Shown here: positions 55,766 to 64,000 of the stretch, piece by piece
How positions within the stretch are numbered: position 1 is the first letter of the stretch
Layout: every line of letters starts with the position of its first letter
Source of the DNA: Streptomyces umbrinus
GTDB taxonomy: Bacteria > Actinomycetota > Actinomycetes > Streptomycetales > Streptomycetaceae
Length of the DNA: 64,000 bases
Direction of reading: 5' to 3'
Assembly: GCF_030817415.1 (NCBI RefSeq)
Contig: NZ_JAUSZI010000002.1
Span: forward strand, 5,146,001 to 5,210,000
Notes under the pieces: generated by a model
Database searches by the model: none
Seen by the model: only the letters and a program-made list of their open reading frames with translations
Told to the model about the DNA's origin: nothing
Position numbers and translations under genes: made by a program

Positions 55766-57088
55766 TCAGCCGAGGAGGACCACGTCGACCTCGGTGCCGG
55801 GCTCCACGGACTCGTCGGACTCGGGGACGACGATCAGCGCGTTCGCGTGCGCGAGGGCCGCGATCAGATGGGATCCGGCGCCTCCGACGGGGGTGACCTC
55901 CCCGTCCGCGTACCGTCCGCGCAGGAATTGACGGCGGCCGGCGGGCGAGGTGAGCGCCTTGTCCGTACGCAGGGTCGCCCTGGTCGTGGACCGGTGGATG
56001 TCGTCGACGCCCATCAGGGTGCGGATCGCGGGGCGCACGAACAGCTCGAAGGACACGTACGAGGACACGGGGTTGCCCGGGAGCGCGAGCAGCGGGGTGT
56101 GGTCGGGGCCGATGGAGCCGAAGCCCTGGGGCTTGCCGGGCTGCATGGCGAGCTTGCGGAACTCGATGCCGCTGCCTGCCTCGTCCTCGTCGCCGACCGA
56201 GGACAGGGCCTCCTTGACGACGTCGTACGCGCCGACGCTGACGCCGCCCGTGGTGACCACGAGGTCGGCGCGGATGAGCTGGTCCTCGATGGTGGCGCGG
56301 AGTGTCTCGGCGTCGTCGGCGACCGCGCCCACGCGGTAGGCGATCGCGCCGGCGTCACGGGCCGCGGCGCACAGCGCGAAGCTGTTGGAGTCGTAGATCT
56401 GGCCGGGGCCCAACTGCTCGTCGGGCTGGACCAGTTCGCTGCCGGTGGACATGACGACCACGCGCGGACGCGGGCGCACCCGGACGGTGCCCCGGCCGAT
56501 CGCGGCGAGCAGGCCGATCTGCGGCGGGCCGAGCACGGTGCCCGCGGCGAGGGCACGCTCGCCGGCCTTCACGTCGCTGCCCTTGGCGCGCACGTGCGCG
56601 CGTGCCGGTGCCGAGCGGTGGACGTGGACCTGGCCGGAGGCGCCCTCGGGGGACGCGCTGCGGGCGCGCATCCCGGAGACGGGCCCCTCGCCGAGGCCCC
56701 CGTCGGTCCACTCCACGGGGACGACGGCCTCGGCGCCGGGCGGCAGCGGGGCGCCCGTCATGATGCGGGCGGCCTGGCCGGGTCCCACGTGGAGCAGCTC
56801 GGACTCGCCCGCCGCGACGTCACCGACGACCGTGAGCACGGCCGGGTACTCCTCGCTCGCGCCCGCGACATCGGCGACCCGGACCGCGTACCCGTCCATC
56901 GAGCTGTTGTCGAACGGCGGCAGGGAGACCGGCACCGTGACGTCCTCGACCAGGACGCAGCCCTGGGCGTCGAGGAGCTGCAGCTCGATGGCTTCGAGGG
57001 GGCGGACGGTCGCGAGGATGTCCTCCAGGTGCTCGGACACCGACCAGAGGTGGTCCTGGCCGGTGACGCGGGTCGCGGCGCTGCTCAA
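55766..57088 (-). CDS. moeA: Molybdopterin molybdotransferase MoeA
   Basis: A 440-residue MoeA. PPFDNSSMDGYAVR near residues 57-70, GAPLPPGAEAVVPVE, TTGGVSVGAYDVVKEAL and LPGNPVSSYVSFELFVRP are all family signatures. It inserts molybdate into adenylylated molybdopterin. The start is a TTG at 57088, with GAGGAG 11 bases ahead overlapping the galU stop. Confidence 0.96.
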   Translation of the reverse strand: MSSAATRVTGQDHLWSVSEHLEDILATVRPLEAIELQLLDAQGCVLVEDVTVPVSLPPFDNSSMDGYAVRVADVAGASEEYPAVLTVVGDVAAGESELLHVGPGQAARIMTGAPLPPGAEAVVPVEWTDGGLGEGPVSGMRARSASPEGASGQVHVHRSAPARAHVRAKGSDVKAGERALAAGTVLGPPQIGLLAAIGRGTVRVRPRPRVVVMSTGSELVQPDEQLGPGQIYDSNSFALCAAARDAGAIAYRVGAVADDAETLRATIEDQLIRADLVVTTGGVSVGAYDVVKEALSSVGDEDEAGSGIEFRKLAMQPGKPQGFGSIGPDHTPLLALPGNPVSSYVSFELFVRPAIRTLMGVDDIHRSTTRATLRTDKALTSPAGRRQFLRGRYADGEVTPVGGAGSHLIAALAHANALIVVPESDESVEPGTEVDVVLLG

Positions 57089-57093
57089 GTTGC

Positions 57094-57996
57094 TTACATC
57101 TCCTCGGTGACGTAACTGCGAAGCCAGGTCCGGAAGTCCGGGCCCAGGTCTTCACGTTCGCACGCGAGTCGGACAATGGCACGCAGATAGTCGCCCCGGT
57201 CACCGGTGTCATAGCGGCGGCCCTTGAAGATCACGCCGTGCACCGGGCCGCCGACCTTCTCGTCGGCGGCGAGCTGCTGGAGGGCGTCGGTGAGCTGGAT
57301 CTCGCCGCCGCGGCCCGGCTCGGTCTTTCGCAGTATGTCGAAGACGTGCGGGTCGAGGACGTACCGGCCGATGATCGCGTAGTTGCTCGGGGCGTCGGCG
57401 GCGGCCGGCTTCTCGACCAGGTCGTGGACCTTGACGACGTCACTGTCGTCGGTGGCGTCGACGGCCGCGCAACCGTAGAGGTGGATCTGCTCGGGGGCGA
57501 CCTCCATGAGGGCGATCACGCTGCCGCCGTACTGCTCCTGGACGTCGACCATGCGCTTGAGCAGCGGGTCGCGCGGGTCGATCAGGTCGTCGCCGAGGAG
57601 CACCGCGAAGGGCTCGTGGCCGACGTGCGGGGCGGCGCAGAGCACGGCGTGGCCGAGGCCCTTGGGGTCGCCCTGGCGGACGTAGTGCATGGTGGCGAGG
57701 TCGCTGGACTCCTGCACCTTGGCGAGCCGGTCGGCGTCGCCCTTCTTCTGAAGGGCCGATTCCAGCTCGTAGTTGCGGTCGAAGTGGTCCTCGAGGGGGC
57801 GCTTGTTGCGGCCCGTGATCATGAGGACGTCATCGAGGCCCGCGGACGCGGCCTCCTCGACCACGTACTGGATCGCCGGCTTGTCGACGACCGGCAGCAT
57901 CTCCTTGGGAGTGGCTTTGGTGGCCGGCAGGAACCGGGTGCCGAGGCCTGCTGCGGGGATGACAGCCTTGCTGATCCTGGGGTGTGCCTGAGTCAT
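57094..57996 (-). CDS. galU: UTP-glucose-1-phosphate uridylyltransferase GalU
   Basis: A 300-residue sugar nucleotidyltransferase beginning SKAVIPAAGLGTRFLPATKATPKEML, with VEKPAAADAPSNYAIIGRYV and FKGRRYDTGDR. It makes UDP-glucose for cell-wall and polysaccharide synthesis. The ATG at 57996 gives the usual N-terminus (MTQAHPRISK). An ATG 12 bases earlier has a slightly better AAAGG signal and is a possible alternative. Confidence 0.96.
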   Translation of the reverse strand: MTQAHPRISKAVIPAAGLGTRFLPATKATPKEMLPVVDKPAIQYVVEEAASAGLDDVLMITGRNKRPLEDHFDRNYELESALQKKGDADRLAKVQESSDLATMHYVRQGDPKGLGHAVLCAAPHVGHEPFAVLLGDDLIDPRDPLLKRMVDVQEQYGGSVIALMEVAPEQIHLYGCAAVDATDDSDVVKVHDLVEKPAAADAPSNYAIIGRYVLDPHVFDILRKTEPGRGGEIQLTDALQQLAADEKVGGPVHGVIFKGRRYDTGDRGDYLRAIVRLACEREDLGPDFRTWLRSYVTEEM

Positions 57997-58090
57997 GCCC
58001 GACACCATATCCGGTGCCTTTGTATGGAATCTGTGGCTCCGGTTAATTCGCTCTCATATGAGCGCATTATGAAGGGTACGGAACAAGCCT
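57997..58090. promoter_or_regulatory. Divergent promoter region between galU and the cyclo-ligase gene
   Basis: A 94-base AT-richer gap between divergent genes. It includes the perfect palindrome CTCATATGAG at 58053-58062, which could be an operator or part of a -10 region. No other element is clear. Confidence 0.45.
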
Positions 58091-58717
58091 ATGAGCCACC
58101 TGGGACCCGAACCCGAGTCTGGCAAGCGAGTGTTGCGGCGAGAGTTCCTCACGGTGAGAAGCCGGTATACGGCCGATGACGTGCGGGAGACCGGGGCCGC
58201 ACTCGCCGCCCGCGCCCTGGAGCTGCCCGAACTGGCGCACGCGCGCACGGTGGCAGCTTACGTGTCCGTGGGGAGCGAACCGGGCACGCGTGCGCTCCTC
58301 GACGCACTCCACGCGCGCGGGGTGCGCGTCCTGCTCCCGGCGCTGCTCGCGGACAACGACCTGGACTGGGGCGCGTACGCCGGAGAGGGCTCACTCGTCT
58401 CCGTACAACACCGGGGAAAGATGGCCCTCCTGGAGCCCGCGGGCGAGCGTCTGGGCCCGGACGCCGTGCTCGCGGCCGACGCCGTGCTGCTGCCGGGCCT
58501 GGCCGTGGACGCGCGCGGGATGCGGCTCGGCCGCGGCGGCGGATCGTACGACCGGGTGCTGGCACGGCTCGACCGGGCGGGCGCGGATCCGGCCCTGGTG
58601 GTGCTGCTGTACGACTCCGAAGTGGTCGACCGCGTCCCGGAGGAGCCGCACGACCGGCCGGTGCACGCGGTGGTGACCCCGTCGGGAGTGCACCGCTTCC
58701 GCCGGCCCTCTCCGTAG
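58091..58717 (+). CDS. 5-formyltetrahydrofolate cyclo-ligase
   Basis: A 208-residue YgfA/MTHFS-family enzyme. It shows the family motif GMRLGRGGGSYDRVL near residues 140-154 and an N-terminal LRREFLTVRSRY. It converts 5-formyl-THF to 5,10-methenyl-THF using ATP. It is the first plus-strand gene in the window and diverges from galU. Confidence 0.95.
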   Translation: MSHLGPEPESGKRVLRREFLTVRSRYTADDVRETGAALAARALELPELAHARTVAAYVSVGSEPGTRALLDALHARGVRVLLPALLADNDLDWGAYAGEGSLVSVQHRGKMALLEPAGERLGPDAVLAADAVLLPGLAVDARGMRLGRGGGSYDRVLARLDRAGADPALVVLLYDSEVVDRVPEEPHDRPVHAVVTPSGVHRFRRPSP

Positions 58718-58750
58718 CGGCCGGCCGCCCCCAGGGGCTCCGATGCGCGA

Positions 58751-58782
58751 AACGGCCCTCCACGCGCGCGTGGAGGGCCGTT
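58751..58782. terminator. Bidirectional terminator: perfect 16-bp inverted repeat
   Basis: A perfect palindrome, AACGGCCCTCCACGCG followed at once by its reverse complement, lies between the convergent cyclo-ligase and acylase genes (ends at 58717 and 58795). It is flanked by GAA and TTC. The position and perfect symmetry fit a terminator serving both strands. Confidence 0.85.
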
Positions 58783-58794
58783 CTCACGTGGTGC

Positions 58795-61557
58795 TCAGGG
58801 CTTCAGGACCAGCGTGTCCGACGTCTTCGCGTCGACCGCCCGCTCCGTGGACACCCAGGGCAGCAGCTCGCCGTCGATCCACTTGCCCGTCTGGTCGACG
58901 TAGTGGGCGCTGTAGGCGTGCCCGGAGGCACCGGTGAGGTTGATCCACTTCGACTTGTCGAAGTCCTCCAGGTTCACCACCATGCGCATCGACGGCACCC
59001 AGACCACGGTGTAGCCGCCCGCGGCGTTCCAGCCGGTGGCGTTGACCGCCGCCTCGCCGCCGCTCATGTTGTACGGGCCGCGGTTGAGCATGTACTTCAG
59101 GAATCCGGGACCTTCGAGGCCCAGGGTCTGGTTCTTCAGGTAGAGCCGGTGCAGGCGGCCCCAGCTCCAGGTGTCGATGCCCTTGCCCAGCTTGGCGGTC
59201 AGCTCCCATCGGGCGTCCGTGAGGGCCCGCTTGAAGAGCTCGTCACGGGTGTCGACGGCCGGGTCGGTGCGCGTCGCGGGCGCCGACCACCAGTCGTTGT
59301 CCTCGTCGTCGAGGATCTTGCGGACCACCTCGAACCAGCGGTCGCCGCCGTCCGGCTGCGCGCTGTCGGCCTCGCGCTGACCGCACTCGCGCACCCGCCT
59401 GTCCTCGTCGGCGGGACCCGTGGAGTCCACCGGCTCGACGCTCAGGCACTGGTCGTCGACCCGCAGCTCCTTGGGCAGCTTGTTGCCGAAGGCGAGCTTG
59501 AGGATGTTGCGCCAGGTCGCGTTGAAGTACGCGGCCGCGGCCGAGTCGGCGTCCTGGGTGTAGTTCCAGCCCTCCAGGAGCTTCTGCGCCTCACGGACGT
59601 TCTTGTCGGCCACGTCGATCTTGAGCAGCTTGGGCACCAGGAGCTTGGCGATCTCGCTGCTGTTGTCGAGCTGCATCTGGCGCATGTCATCGGTCGAGAT
59701 CTTGCCGCCACCCTTGATCTTCGACTCGATGAGGTCGGCGATCCGCTGGCTGCGCGTTCCGTAGCCCCAGTCCGTGGTGAGGGTGTACGGGTACTTGTCC
59801 TTGTCGATGACGGCCTGGTTGGCGGTCACGATGTAGCCGCGCTTCGGGTTGTACTCGTAGGGCAGCTCGGCCTGCTTGATGTACCCGGTCCAGCGGTACT
59901 TGGAGTCCCAGCCGGGCGAGGGGAGCGAGCCGTCGCCCTCACCGCGGATCGGGATCCTGCCGGGCAGCTGGTAGCCGATGTTGTCGTCGGTGTCCGCGTA
60001 GGTGAGGTTCTGCGAGGGCACGTCGAAGAGCATGGCCGCCTTGCGGAACTCCGTCCAGTCGGTGGCCTTGTTCATCGCGAACACTGCGTCCATCGAGTTG
60101 CCCGGGTCCAGGGCGGTCCAGCGCAGGGAGATGCCGTAGCCGTCGCCGCGGTCGGGTGCCGCGCTGTCGACGGTGGCCTTCTTGCCGACCTTCACGAGCT
60201 CGTCGTTGCGGTCGGACAGCAGCGGTCCGTTGTTGGTCTCCCGGACGACGATGGTCTTGGAGTCGCCGCCCGCGACGTTGATCTTCTCCTCGCGGGTGGT
60301 GAAGGCCTTCACCTTGTCGTCGTACTCGTAGCCGTTCCCGGTGAGCTTCTCCAGGTACAGGTCGGTGACGTCGGCCCCGGAGTTGGTCATGCCCCAGGCG
60401 ATGCTCTGGTTGTGGCCGATGACCACGCCCGGCATGCCCGCGAAGGTGTACCCGGAGACGTCGTACTGGCACTTCTCGGAGACGCTCTTGCAGTGCAGAC
60501 CCATCTGGTACCAGACGGACGGCAGCGAGGGCGACAGGTGCGGGTCGTTGGCGAGCAGTGGCTTGCCGGTGATGGTGTGGGTGCCCTTGACGACCCAGGA
60601 GTTCGAACCGATGCCGTTGCCGTTCACGCCGACGGCCTCAGGGACGTCGTCGAGCACCTTGTAGAGGCCCGACAGCTGGCCCTGCAGCCCGGAGGGGGCC
60701 TCGGTGTTGTTCGCGAGCCCGGTGCCCGCCGAGGACTGCGTACCGCCGGTACCGGTACTGGTGTCGCTGCCCTGCCGGTACTCCCCGGTGACGCTGTCGT
60801 ACTGGCCCTCCTGCACGATCGGCTTGTTCCGGTCGTACGGGTACTGCGGGTACAGGTCGGCGATCTGCTGCGGGCCCAGGCGGCTGGTCATCAGGGAGCG
60901 GTCGATCTCGTCCTGCATGTTGCCGCGCAGGTCCCAGGCCATCGCCTTGAGCCAGGCCACCGAGTCGACCGGGGTCCACTCCTTGGGCTTGTAGTCGTTG
61001 CGGAAACCGAGGGCCGCGTACTCCAGGGAGATGTCCGCGCCGTCCTTGCCCTTCAGGTACGCGTTGACCCCCTTGGCGTATGCCTGCAGGTACTTCTTCG
61101 TCTCCGCGGAGAGCTTGGTCTCGTACTCCTTCTCCGCGACCCGGTCCCAGCCCAGCGTGCGCAGGAACTCGTCCTCGTCGACCTGGCTCTCGCCGAACAT
61201 CTCGGAGAGCTTGCCGGCCGTCATGTGACGGCGTACGTCCATCTCGTAGAACCGGTCCTGCGCCTGGACGTAGCCCTGTGCCATGAACAGGTCCGCGTCG
61301 GTCGAGGCGTAGATCTGCGGGATCCCGTAACCGTCACGCTTCACATCCACGGGGCCCGACAGACCGTCGAGCGTGATGGAACCCTTGGTCTGGGGGAAGG
61401 AGGCGCGGACGGTGCTGATGCTCCAGAACGACCCGTAGGCGATGCCGCCGATGATGGCCAGAACCAGGACGATCAGGATCAGACGGGCTCTGCGCCCCTT
61501 CTTCCTGCCGGACTTGCCGGGCTTTTGACCGGAAGATGCGGTGGTGTTGGGGGGCAT
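58795..61557 (-). CDS. Penicillin-acylase-family Ntn hydrolase, membrane-anchored
   Basis: A 920-residue precursor of the penicillin G acylase/acyl-homoserine lactone acylase family. After a basic N-terminus it has one membrane helix (LILIVLVLAIIGGIAYGSFW, residues ~27-46). The autocatalytic cleavage site is GIGSNSW near residue 317, whose Ser becomes the N-terminal nucleophile of the beta chain, followed by the family motif LLANDPHL. The region before it (residues ~265-290) is Ser/Gly/Thr-rich, a likely spacer peptide. It hydrolyses amide-linked acyl groups; the natural substrate is unknown. It is a core-chromosome neighbour rather than part of the cluster. Confidence 0.92.
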   Translation of the reverse strand: MPPNTTASSGQKPGKSGRKKGRRARLILIVLVLAIIGGIAYGSFWSISTVRASFPQTKGSITLDGLSGPVDVKRDGYGIPQIYASTDADLFMAQGYVQAQDRFYEMDVRRHMTAGKLSEMFGESQVDEDEFLRTLGWDRVAEKEYETKLSAETKKYLQAYAKGVNAYLKGKDGADISLEYAALGFRNDYKPKEWTPVDSVAWLKAMAWDLRGNMQDEIDRSLMTSRLGPQQIADLYPQYPYDRNKPIVQEGQYDSVTGEYRQGSDTSTGTGGTQSSAGTGLANNTEAPSGLQGQLSGLYKVLDDVPEAVGVNGNGIGSNSWVVKGTHTITGKPLLANDPHLSPSLPSVWYQMGLHCKSVSEKCQYDVSGYTFAGMPGVVIGHNQSIAWGMTNSGADVTDLYLEKLTGNGYEYDDKVKAFTTREEKINVAGGDSKTIVVRETNNGPLLSDRNDELVKVGKKATVDSAAPDRGDGYGISLRWTALDPGNSMDAVFAMNKATDWTEFRKAAMLFDVPSQNLTYADTDDNIGYQLPGRIPIRGEGDGSLPSPGWDSKYRWTGYIKQAELPYEYNPKRGYIVTANQAVIDKDKYPYTLTTDWGYGTRSQRIADLIESKIKGGGKISTDDMRQMQLDNSSEIAKLLVPKLLKIDVADKNVREAQKLLEGWNYTQDADSAAAAYFNATWRNILKLAFGNKLPKELRVDDQCLSVEPVDSTGPADEDRRVRECGQREADSAQPDGGDRWFEVVRKILDDEDNDWWSAPATRTDPAVDTRDELFKRALTDARWELTAKLGKGIDTWSWGRLHRLYLKNQTLGLEGPGFLKYMLNRGPYNMSGGEAAVNATGWNAAGGYTVVWVPSMRMVVNLEDFDKSKWINLTGASGHAYSAHYVDQTGKWIDGELLPWVSTERAVDAKTSDTLVLKP

Positions 61558-61860
61558 CGCTGTCCTTGCTGTCCTCACGCGAGCGGCAGGCGGGCTTGTC
61601 CATTTGACTGAGCGCTGGAGCAACCATAGGCGCAGGGCCAACTCGGGCTTGACGCGGAGTCGGGAACCCGGGCGGACGGGAGTTCGATCTTGCCTTGCCG
61701 AGTGTCAAGAAAGCGTCAAGAGTTAGGTAAGGTAACGAAGTAGTTGAACCATCGAGCCGGCTGAACCGGCCACGGTTGCACCGAACAAGGTGATCCAGCC
61801 GATCAAAGCGGTCCAACTGGTCAAAGTGATCCACCCGGAACGGCGAGAAGGGAACAGCCG
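61558..61860. other. Divergent intergenic region, acylase/antiporter
   Basis: About 300 bases between divergent genes. It must contain both promoters. The segment 61700-61745 is AT-richer. Around 61785-61835 there are short imperfect direct repeats built on GATC-CA and GGTCAAAG-like units. I see no RNA gene or clear operator. Confidence 0.45.
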
Positions 61861-63369
61861 CTGACTGTCCACCACCTCAACCAGCTCCTGCTCGTATGCT
61901 CGCTCGTTCTGCTCGTCGCGGTGGCAGCGGTTCGGATCTCGTCGCGCAGCGGGCTCCCCAGCCTGCTCGTGTACCTGGGCATCGGCGTCGCCATGGGCCA
62001 GGACGGCATCGGCGACATCCACTTCGACAACGCCGAACTGACCCAGGTCATCGGGTACGCGGCCCTGGTCGTGATCCTGGCCGAGGGCGGCCTCGGTACG
62101 AAGTGGAAGGAGATCAAGCCCGGGCTGCCGGCTGCCTCCTCACTGGCGCTGGTCGGTGTCTCGGTGAGTGTCGGCATCACCGCGACAGCGGCCCACTACC
62201 TGATCGGGCTGGAGTGGCGGCAGGCGCTCATCATCGGCGCGGTGGTGTCCTCGACGGACGCGGCGGCGGTCTTCTCCGTACTGCGGAAAGTGCCCCTCCC
62301 CTCGCGCGTGACGGGCATCCTGGAGGCCGAGTCGGGCTTCAACGACGCCCCGGTGGTCATCCTCGTCGTCTCGTTCTCCATGGCCGGCCCGGTGGAGCAC
62401 TGGTACCACCTGCTCGGCGAGATAGCTCTGGAGCTGTCCATCGGAGCGGCCATCGGCCTCGCGGTGGGCTTCCTGGGGGCGTACGGACTGCGGCATGTGG
62501 CGCTGCCCGCCTCCGGCCTCTACCCGATCGCGGTGATGGCGATCGCGGTCACGGCGTACGCGGCCGGGGCGCTGGCCCACGGCAGCGGCTTCCTCGCGGT
62601 GTACCTGGCGTCGATGGTGCTGGGCAACGCGAAGCTGCCGCACTGGCCCGCCACGCGCGGCTTCGCCGACGGGCTCGGCTGGATCGCCCAGATCGGCATG
62701 TTCGTGCTGCTCGGGCTGCTGGTCACGCCGCACGAGATGGGCGACGACATCTGGCCCGCGCTCGTCATCGGGCTGGTGCTGACCATGGTGGCGCGGCCGC
62801 TGAGCGTCGTGGCGGCGCTGGCGCCCTTCCGCATGCGCTGGCAGGAGCAGGCCCTGATGTCCTGGGCCGGGCTGCGCGGTGCGGTGCCCATCATCCTGGC
62901 GACGATCCCGATGGTGAGCGGCGTCGAGGAAAGCCGTCGCATCTTCAACATCGTGTTCGTCCTTGTGGTCGTCTACACCCTCGTCCAGGGGCCCACGCTC
63001 CCCTGGGTGGCCCGGAAGCTGGGTGTGTCCAAGGCCCCCTCGGAGACCGCCGACCTGGGGATCGAGTCGGCACCCCTGGAGCGGTTGCGCGGGCATCTGC
63101 TGTCCGTCGCGATCCCGGAGGGGTCGAAGATGCACGGCGTCGAGATCAACGAGCTGCGGCTGCCCGCGGGGGCCGCCGTCACGCTGGTCGTCCGCGGTGG
63201 AGAATCGTTCGTTCCGCTTCCCACGACCGTGCTTCGGCGCGGTGACGAGCTGCTCGTCGTGGCCACGGATCCCGTCCGGGACGCCGCCGAGCAGCGGCTG
63301 CGCGCGGTGGGTCAGGGCGGCAAGCTGGCGGGGTGGCTGGGGACGGGTGGGAACGGGGCGGGGGATTGA
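61861..63369 (+). CDS. Potassium/proton antiporter (CPA1/NhaP2-like) with C-terminal RCK_C domain
   Basis: A 502-residue cation/proton antiporter with about twelve TM helices, the ion-binding signature STDAAAVFSVLR and LEAESGFNDAPVVILV, and a C-terminal TrkA-C-type domain (~residues 395-470; MHGVEINELRLPAGAAVTLV). It should exchange K+ or Na+ for protons. The best ribosome-binding site (GAGAAGGG) stands eight bases before CTG at 61861, which would give the N-terminus xTVHHLNQLLLVCSLVLLVAVAAV; the first GTG is at 61921 and would cut the first helix. I therefore prefer the CTG start. Confidence 0.88.
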   Translation: MTVHHLNQLLLVCSLVLLVAVAAVRISSRSGLPSLLVYLGIGVAMGQDGIGDIHFDNAELTQVIGYAALVVILAEGGLGTKWKEIKPGLPAASSLALVGVSVSVGITATAAHYLIGLEWRQALIIGAVVSSTDAAAVFSVLRKVPLPSRVTGILEAESGFNDAPVVILVVSFSMAGPVEHWYHLLGEIALELSIGAAIGLAVGFLGAYGLRHVALPASGLYPIAVMAIAVTAYAAGALAHGSGFLAVYLASMVLGNAKLPHWPATRGFADGLGWIAQIGMFVLLGLLVTPHEMGDDIWPALVIGLVLTMVARPLSVVAALAPFRMRWQEQALMSWAGLRGAVPIILATIPMVSGVEESRRIFNIVFVLVVVYTLVQGPTLPWVARKLGVSKAPSETADLGIESAPLERLRGHLLSVAIPEGSKMHGVEINELRLPAGAAVTLVVRGGESFVPLPTTVLRRGDELLVVATDPVRDAAEQRLRAVGQGGKLAGWLGTGGNGAGD

Positions 63370-63663
63370 GCCTTCGCGGCTCGGCTCCTCAGGTTCTCGG
63401 CTTCGCGGCTCACAAGCATTCGCAGGCTCCGAACAGGAGAGTGCTGGGTTTCACAGGGTAAGAGTCGTGTGGGCCTGTATCATCAAGGCGCATCTTGATC
63501 TAACCAACTCTGCCTGACGCAGAGCTGGCGCGACCGTATGGCGGCCGCGGCGCCCTCTGGCGGGCGGCCCGGCATCTACCGCAGTTCCGCGCAAGAGGAC
63601 AGCTCTCGGCGCCTCCAGCCCCGTAAAGGGGTCGCGCTACCAGGCGGCAGAAAGGCACGGGCC
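63370..63663. other. Intergenic region before the right-edge MFS gene
   Basis: About 290 bases. The antiporter stop is overlapped by a small hairpin (GAGCC-TTCGC-GGCTC, 63368-63382), and a near copy of its CTTCGCGGCTC segment follows at 63400-63411; together they may form a terminator. The rest, including an AT-richer part around 63470-63520, probably holds the promoter of the next gene. No coding region is seen. Confidence 0.45.
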
Positions 63664-64000
63664 GTGGCATCCACGGTCACCTCGGAGTCCCCCGGGACTC
63701 CTGTCTCCTCCCGCCCGGGATACGGACAGCTGCTGCGTACGCGCGGCGCGTGGACGTTCCTGCTTCCCGGCTTCGCCGCGCGGCAGCCGTTCGCGATGCT
63801 GACCATCTCCATCGTCCTGCTCGTCCAGCACACCACCGGCTCGTACGGGGCCGCCGGTGCCGTCGCAGCCGTGACCGGTGTCTCCCTGGCACTGTTCGCG
63901 CCCTTCACCGGCCGTCTCGCCGACCGTCACGGCCAGCGGGCCGTGCTGCTCCCCGGCGTCCTCCTCCACACTCTGGCGGGGCTCGCCCTGACTGCGCTGG
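63664..64000 (+). CDS. MFS transporter (partial, runs off the right edge)
   Basis: The first 112 residues of a major facilitator: GTG start at 63664 with AAAGG ahead, a hydrophilic N-terminus, then membrane segments FLLPGFAARQPFAMLTISIVLLV and GAAGAVAAVTGVSLALFAPF with the MFS loop GRLADRHGQRAVL. The substrate cannot be told from this part. Confidence 0.9.
   Translation, partial: MASTVTSESPGTPVSSRPGYGQLLRTRGAWTFLLPGFAARQPFAMLTISIVLLVQHTTGSYGAAGAVAAVTGVSLALFAPFTGRLADRHGQRAVLLPGVLLHTLAGLALTAL

Noticed and set aside
61720..61740. Possible iron-box (DmdR-like) site, TTAGGTAAGGTAAC
   Set aside because: Only one half resembles the TTAGGTTAGG consensus; the inverted second half is missing.

Overview
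This is high-GC actinobacterial DNA, almost certainly Streptomyces: GC-rich third codon positions, frequent GTG starts, ATGA/GTGA stop-start overlaps, and a conserved block of molybdenum-cofactor genes, galU and a 5-formyltetrahydrofolate cyclo-ligase next to a tRNA-Ala. About 51 kb of the window is the larger part of one biosynthetic gene cluster, all on the minus strand and running off the left edge. The right 12 kb is ordinary core chromosome.

Cluster layout in transcription order (right to left). A small secreted peptide gene (51337-51528) and a TrmB/LuxR-type regulator (50133-51176) lie at the boundary. Then comes a highly reducing type II polyketide operon (49952 down to 37025): two ACPs, three intact ketosynthases, three ketosynthase-like proteins lacking the catalytic residues, a FabG-type ketoreductase, two hotdog dehydratases, a FabI-signature enoyl reductase, a hotdog thioesterase, an alpha/beta hydrolase and a DsbA-fold isomerase. 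Next is a fatty acyl-AMP ligase fused to an acyl-CoA dehydrogenase, a second dehydrogenase and a third ACP (36827-30948), then an MmpL exporter carrying an apparent one-base frameshift (30877-28534). A further operon (28269-25153) has an SbnA-like 2,3-diaminopropionate (Dap) synthase, a free-standing condensation domain and an FkbM methyltransferase. The last operon (25064 leftward) has SbnB, MbtH, two large NRPSs (A-T-C-A-T and C-A-T-C-A-T-C-A-T-linker-PBP/beta-lactamase-type domain), a carbamoyltransferase, an MFS exporter, a type II thioesterase, two SyrP-like hydroxylases, an Sfp-type phosphopantetheinyl transferase and the start of a third NRPS.

Reading as a system (inference): an unsaturated acyl chain is made by the FAAL/ACAD/ACP set and the type II PKS. 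The free-standing C domain attaches it to the first amino acid on NRPS-A. The NRPSs extend it with a Thr-like residue and three residues chosen by A domains sharing one binding-pocket code, for which Dap is the natural candidate. Carbamoylation, hydroxylation and methylation decorate the peptide. The product would be a polyene-type acyl, Dap-containing lipopeptide that I cannot match to a named compound.

The most striking non-coding signal is a repeated element, TATAG-N6-(T/C)ATAG in gene orientation, with its two halves exactly 11 bp apart. It lies about 69-80 bp ahead of the first gene of four operons, with a degenerate fifth copy ahead of the MmpL gene. It divides the cluster into transcription units and is a strong candidate for the pathway-specific operator.
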